DNA of 8,589 bases from Spirochaetales bacterium (GTDB lineage: Bacteria > Spirochaetota > Spirochaetia > JAGLYY01). The stretch covers positions 1 to 8,589 of the forward strand of contig JAGLYY010000289.1 in NCBI GenBank assembly GCA_023131935.1, written 5' to 3'. Below the pieces are notes generated by a model. The model was not told the DNA's origin, made no database searches, and saw only the letters and a list, made by a program, of their open reading frames with translations. Position 1 is the first letter of the stretch. Every line of letters starts with the position of its first letter. The translations under genes and the position numbers were made by a program. This document shows positions 6,718-8,589 of this stretch, one piece after another.

Positions 6718-6960
6718 ATGAAAACAGCTATATCCATACCGGATAATCTATTCGTTTCTGCTGAACGGGTCTCTAAGCAATTGGGAATACCAAGAAGCCA
6801 ACTATTTGCTTGGGCATTAGAAGAATTTCTTTCAAAACACTCAAAAGATAAAATTCTACAAAAGCTAAATGAAGTATATGATAAAGAAGATTCAAATATT
6901 GAAAATGAACTTTTACACGCTCAAATGAAGGCTATAAACAACAATGATACAGCGTGGTGA
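6718..6960 (+). CDS. Ribbon-helix-helix antitoxin, MazE/ChpI-like
   Basis: This 80-aa protein begins MKTAISIPDNLFVSAERVSK, followed by LGIPRSQLFAWALEEFLSKH. That is a classic ribbon-helix-helix domain: a short basic/polar beta strand (residues 2-8), helix A (about 10-22) and helix B (about 25-38). Such proteins dimerise and bind palindromic DNA with the strand, while the acidic, flexible C-terminal half (about 45-80) wraps the toxin and neutralises it. Length and motifs resemble the ChpI/MazE-type partners of PemK toxins described in Leptospira and other bacteria. The start is the first ATG after the promoter and matches the family N terminus, although no ribosome binding site precedes it. 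The gene overlaps the toxin gene by 17 bp, ensuring coupled expression. The product is cytoplasmic. Confidence 0.88.
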   Translation: MKTAISIPDNLFVSAERVSKQLGIPRSQLFAWALEEFLSKHSKDKILQKLNEVYDKEDSNIENELLHAQMKAINNNDTAW

Positions 6961-7288
6961 TATTTGGTGGGCAAATTTGGGAATACCTCAAGGTTCCGAA
7001 GCTGGTTTCAGGAGACCTGTTTTAGTAGTTCAAGCTGATAGCTTCAATGAGAGTAGAATAAAAACAGTCATCTGTATTGCTCTTACTACGAACATTCGGC
7101 TTTACGAGTCTCCGGGGAATTACCTATTACCAGCAAATAAAAGCGGCTTATCCAAAGATTCTGTTGTTAATGTATCTCAAATAATTACAATAGATAAAGA
7201 TATGCTATCTGAAAAAGTTAGTACCCTATCCTCAAAGATAGTGCAGATAATTGAAGAAGGAGTTAAATTAGTTCTTGACTTGTTTTAG
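6944..7288 (+). CDS. MazF/PemK-family endoribonuclease toxin
   Basis: This 114-aa protein has the full MazF/PemK (CcdB-like SH3 barrel) pattern. RGDIWWANLG is at 4-13, the loop GSEAGFRRPVLVVQ at 17-30 carries the conserved Arg (24) and Pro, and VICIALTTN at 42-50 has the conserved Thr (48/49). In characterised members that Arg and Thr support ribosome-independent cleavage of single-stranded RNA at short specific sequences; the target here cannot be read. Length is normal (about 110-120) and no inactivating change is visible, so the toxin should be functional. GAAGG lies about 12 nt before the ATG, and translation is probably coupled to the antitoxin through the 17-bp overlap. The stop codon is 6 bp before a degenerate CRISPR-type repeat and lies inside an inverted repeat arm. 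Confidence 0.92.
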   Translation: MIQRGDIWWANLGIPQGSEAGFRRPVLVVQADSFNESRIKTVICIALTTNIRLYESPGNYLLPANKSGLSKDSVVNVSQIITIDKDMLSEKVSTLSSKIVQIIEEGVKLVLDLF

Positions 7289-7364
7289 CCACAAGTTTCA
7301 ATCCACACAACCGTGAAGGGTGCGACGTAAATATCTCCTATAGGATTTCTTTTGTGGCCTAAAA
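7283..7364. repeat. Inverted repeat bracketing the second CRISPR-type repeat
   Basis: TTTTAGCCACAA (7283-7294) pairs with TTGTGGCCTAAAA (7352-7364) over 12 bp with one bulged C. The left arm contains the toxin stop codon and ends exactly where the CRISPR-type repeat begins. The 57 nt between hold that repeat plus 25 nt. It may act as a termination or stability element for the toxin-antitoxin mRNA, or mark an insertion. Confidence 0.5.
7295..7326 (-). CRISPR. Solitary degenerate type I-C-like CRISPR repeat (R2)
   Basis: This is a 32-bp unit matching R1 at 29 of 32 positions; differences are at repeat positions 13 (G to A), 16 (C to A) and 20 (C to T). Two of the changes weaken the stem, so it is the decayed copy. 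It has the same orientation as R1, lies 660 bp beyond it, and starts 7 bp after the toxin stop codon. No neighbouring repeat unit is present. Confidence 0.65.
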
Positions 7365-7634
7365 ATAAAATCTACTCGTAGTATCATCCTTTCCCTGAAT
7401 ATTGCCAAATAATACGGATTCAAGAGATACTGTAATGTATTGTACATAATTCCGAATTGTGTTCCGGGAAAAATTATGATTCTTAACTCTTCTTCTAAAA
7501 CATCCAGTAACTCCTGTGGTTCCTTATGATTTTTATGCACTGCAACATCCTGGTATAATAGACAGCAGATAACTGGCTGATACTTTAAAAGATAGATAAA
7601 ACCTTGCTTTTTGCCTGTAATTCTGATAACAGTA

Positions 7635-7642
7635 GTTATATG
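7635..7642 (+). other. Putative integron cassette 5' boundary (GTTATATG core)
   Basis: GTTATATG lies 23 nt before the protease start and is the exact reverse complement of CATATAAC at the gene's 3' end. In integrons the crossover is between G and TT of such a core, and a cassette's first bases are complementary to the first core (RYYYAAC-like) of its own attC. The match to the strict GTTRRRY consensus is imperfect: the fifth base is T. Confidence 0.4.
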
Positions 7643-7654
7643 AAAGCGCAATTC

Positions 7655-7658
7655 GGAG
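7655..7658 (+). promoter_or_regulatory. Ribosome binding site of the serine protease gene
   Basis: GGAG is separated by 7 nt from the ATG at 7666, supporting that start. I see only weak promoter-like hexamers upstream (TTGCCT at 7611-7616), as is usual for cassette genes read from an outside promoter. Confidence 0.6.
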
Positions 7659-7665
7659 TTTTTAA

Positions 7666-8562
7666 ATGAGTTGGATACAGAGAACAATACATCAATCAGT
7701 AAGCTTAATAAAGGCAGTTTTCCCAGAAGAGCATATGAATGGCACAGGATTTTTTTATTCTCACATAGCAGATGCGGATATGCATAAACAAAAAAGTTGG
7801 TTGAAAGTTGAAAATCAGTATTTTATTACAGCAAAACATTGTTTGTTTAATTACAATCAGAGTAATTTTAAATATGAATTATGCGACTCATTGATAATCT
7901 CGTTCACATTAATTGAAGATGGTAAAGCGAATAAACAGGATATAGAATTCGATAAGGATATATTGAAAGAAAATATATTATTACATGAAAATGAGGATAT
8001 TGATATAGCTCTTATCGATATATCAAATATTATAAAAACATTGTTTCCTAGAGAAACTCAAATTAAATTAATGGGAATACGTTCTTTATCTCGAAGAAAA
8101 TTACCACAATTTAACAATATACTAAAAGTTGAAACGACTTCAGAAGTTATTGTATTTGGGTTTCCTTATGGTCATTATGATGAAGTAAATCTGTTTCCAT
8201 TATGTAAATCTGGTATAATAGCTTCAGGTTGGAATTATGATTTTAACGATGACCCATGCTTTAAAATTGACGTCCAGTTATTTCCTGTATCCTCTGGAAG
8301 TCCAGTAATTTCAAAGCCAATCGATATTGTTGTAAAGGACAATAATATAATGACTAATAACATTAAAGATATTCTATTATTAGGCATATATACTGGTGAA
8401 TATCAAAGAAAAATAGAAGAAAAGGTTATTTTGAAAGAATATGATAGAAAAATTACTTTGAATCGGGAAACCTCTCTAGGTTTTGGAACTGTTTATTATT
8501 CATATTTGATTGAGGACATCATTTTGCGTCATCGAATTGCTCCTTCATATAACAACAAGTAG
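7666..8562 (+). CDS. Trypsin-like (S1-fold) serine protease, probable cassette gene
   Basis: This 298-aa protein has a recognisable chymotrypsin-type triad. His58 lies in FITAKHCL (the family's TAAHC), Asp113 in DIDIALIDI (the DIAL motif), and Ser210 in FPVSSGSPVI (the GNSGGP motif, here SSGSP, as in many bacterial S1 proteases). NGTGFFYS at 25-32 matches the GTGFF strand that precedes the His, and VIVFGFPYGH at 161-170 is the usual YPxG-like strand. There is no signal peptide and no PDZ or membrane segment, so it is probably a cytoplasmic stand-alone protease. Residues 215-298 are not assigned, apart from LLLGIYTGEY at about 236-245, typical of the final barrel strands. The gene is AT-rich and stands alone, bounded by complementary 8-bp cores and a GC-rich hairpin, which suggests acquisition as a cassette. 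A role in stress or phage defence is possible but only inferred. Confidence 0.8.
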   Translation: MSWIQRTIHQSVSLIKAVFPEEHMNGTGFFYSHIADADMHKQKSWLKVENQYFITAKHCLFNYNQSNFKYELCDSLIISFTLIEDGKANKQDIEFDKDILKENILLHENEDIDIALIDISNIIKTLFPRETQIKLMGIRSLSRRKLPQFNNILKVETTSEVIVFGFPYGHYDEVNLFPLCKSGIIASGWNYDFNDDPCFKIDVQLFPVSSGSPVISKPIDIVVKDNNIMTNNIKDILLLGIYTGEYQRKIEEKVILKEYDRKITLNRETSLGFGTVYYSYLIEDIILRHRIAPSYNNK

Positions 8563-8589
8563 CCGGTTCCGCCTTCGGCTCCACCCAAA
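8546..8589 (+). other. Putative attC recombination site, left part (cut by window edge)
   Basis: CATATAAC (8546-8553) overlaps the end of the protease gene and is complementary to GTTATATG at 7635-7642. It is followed by AACAAGTAGCC and a GC-rich symmetrical hairpin: GGT, TCC, GCC, loop TTC, GGC, TCC, ACC (8565-8585), in which GGT/ACC and GCC/GGC pair around a TCC/TCC internal loop. A first core, a short spacer and a stem with unpaired bases is the arrangement of an attC site. The second half with the GTT core would lie beyond 8589. No T-run follows in the window, so a plain terminator is less likely. Confidence 0.45.

Larger units (their letters stand above)
7289..7665. other. Intergenic region between toxin and serine protease
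   Basis: This 377-bp gap has no gene I can identify. It begins with the degenerate CRISPR-type repeat and its flanking inverted repeat. It then holds an uncharacterised minus-strand open frame, and ends with the palindrome ATAACAGTAGTTAT (7626-7639) and the putative cassette boundary GTTATATG (7635-7642). Confidence 0.6.
7298..7687 (-). other. Uncharacterised open frame, possible gene remnant
   Basis: A 129-codon frame stays open on the minus strand. Its middle part (KEPQELLDVLEEELRIIIF, then GTQFGIMYNTLQYLLNPYY) looks protein-like. I do not recognise a family. It has only a TTG start, which falls inside the serine protease gene, no ribosome binding site, and takes its stop from the CRISPR-type repeat. 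If real, it is a fragment limited to about 7327-7634 whose ends were replaced by the flanking elements. A chance frame in AT-rich DNA is equally possible. Confidence 0.2.

Noticed and set aside
8565..8585. Rho-independent terminator after the serine protease gene
   Set aside because: The stem is interrupted by a TCC/TCC internal loop and is followed by CAAA, not a T-run. The attC-like reading explains more of the region, although the window ends too soon to settle it.

Overview
The window is a chromosomal segment from a bacterium I cannot name with confidence. Moderate to low GC, strong AGGAGG-type ribosome binding sites, a ChpIK-like toxin-antitoxin pair, type I-C-like CRISPR repeats and a possible integron cassette would fit a spirochaete or a clostridium-like anaerobe. 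That placement is inference.

Left three quarters (1-6462), all on the minus strand. A well-formed sigma-70-type promoter (TTGACA, 18 bp, TATGAT) at about 6433-6462 reads leftward into what looks like one operon. Its order is: two half-size ABC exporter subunits (609 and 588 aa, overlapping by ATGA and so probably a translationally coupled heterodimer); a small AT-rich membrane methyltransferase of the isoprenylcysteine/phospholipid methyltransferase type; a broken transglutaminase-like gene that has lost its catalytic-cysteine region; a membrane-anchored class I SAM methyltransferase; and the N-terminal part of an alpha/beta hydrolase that runs off the left edge. Exporter, two methyltransferases and a hydrolase would suit modification and export of a small hydrophobic molecule, or efflux with envelope modification. 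No substrate can be read from the sequence. The genes differ visibly in base composition, so the cluster appears assembled from parts of different origin.

Right quarter (6463-8589), genes on the plus strand, looks like accessory DNA. A MazEF/ChpIK-type pair (ribbon-helix-helix antitoxin, then an overlapping MazF/PemK RNase) has a promoter whose -10 lies inside a perfect 9-bp palindrome and seems to yield a leaderless mRNA. The module is bracketed by two solitary 32-bp type I-C-like CRISPR repeats, 660 bp apart, with no array and no cas gene in the window.

The last gene (7666-8562) encodes a trypsin-fold serine protease with an intact His-Asp-Ser triad. GTTATATG lies 24 bp before its start and the exact complement CATATAAC lies at its stop codon, followed by a GC-rich hairpin. 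This is the geometry expected of an integron gene cassette with the start of its attC site. It is the most interesting feature together with the CRISPR-bracketed toxin-antitoxin module. The stretch 7327-7634 between them holds no gene I can identify.
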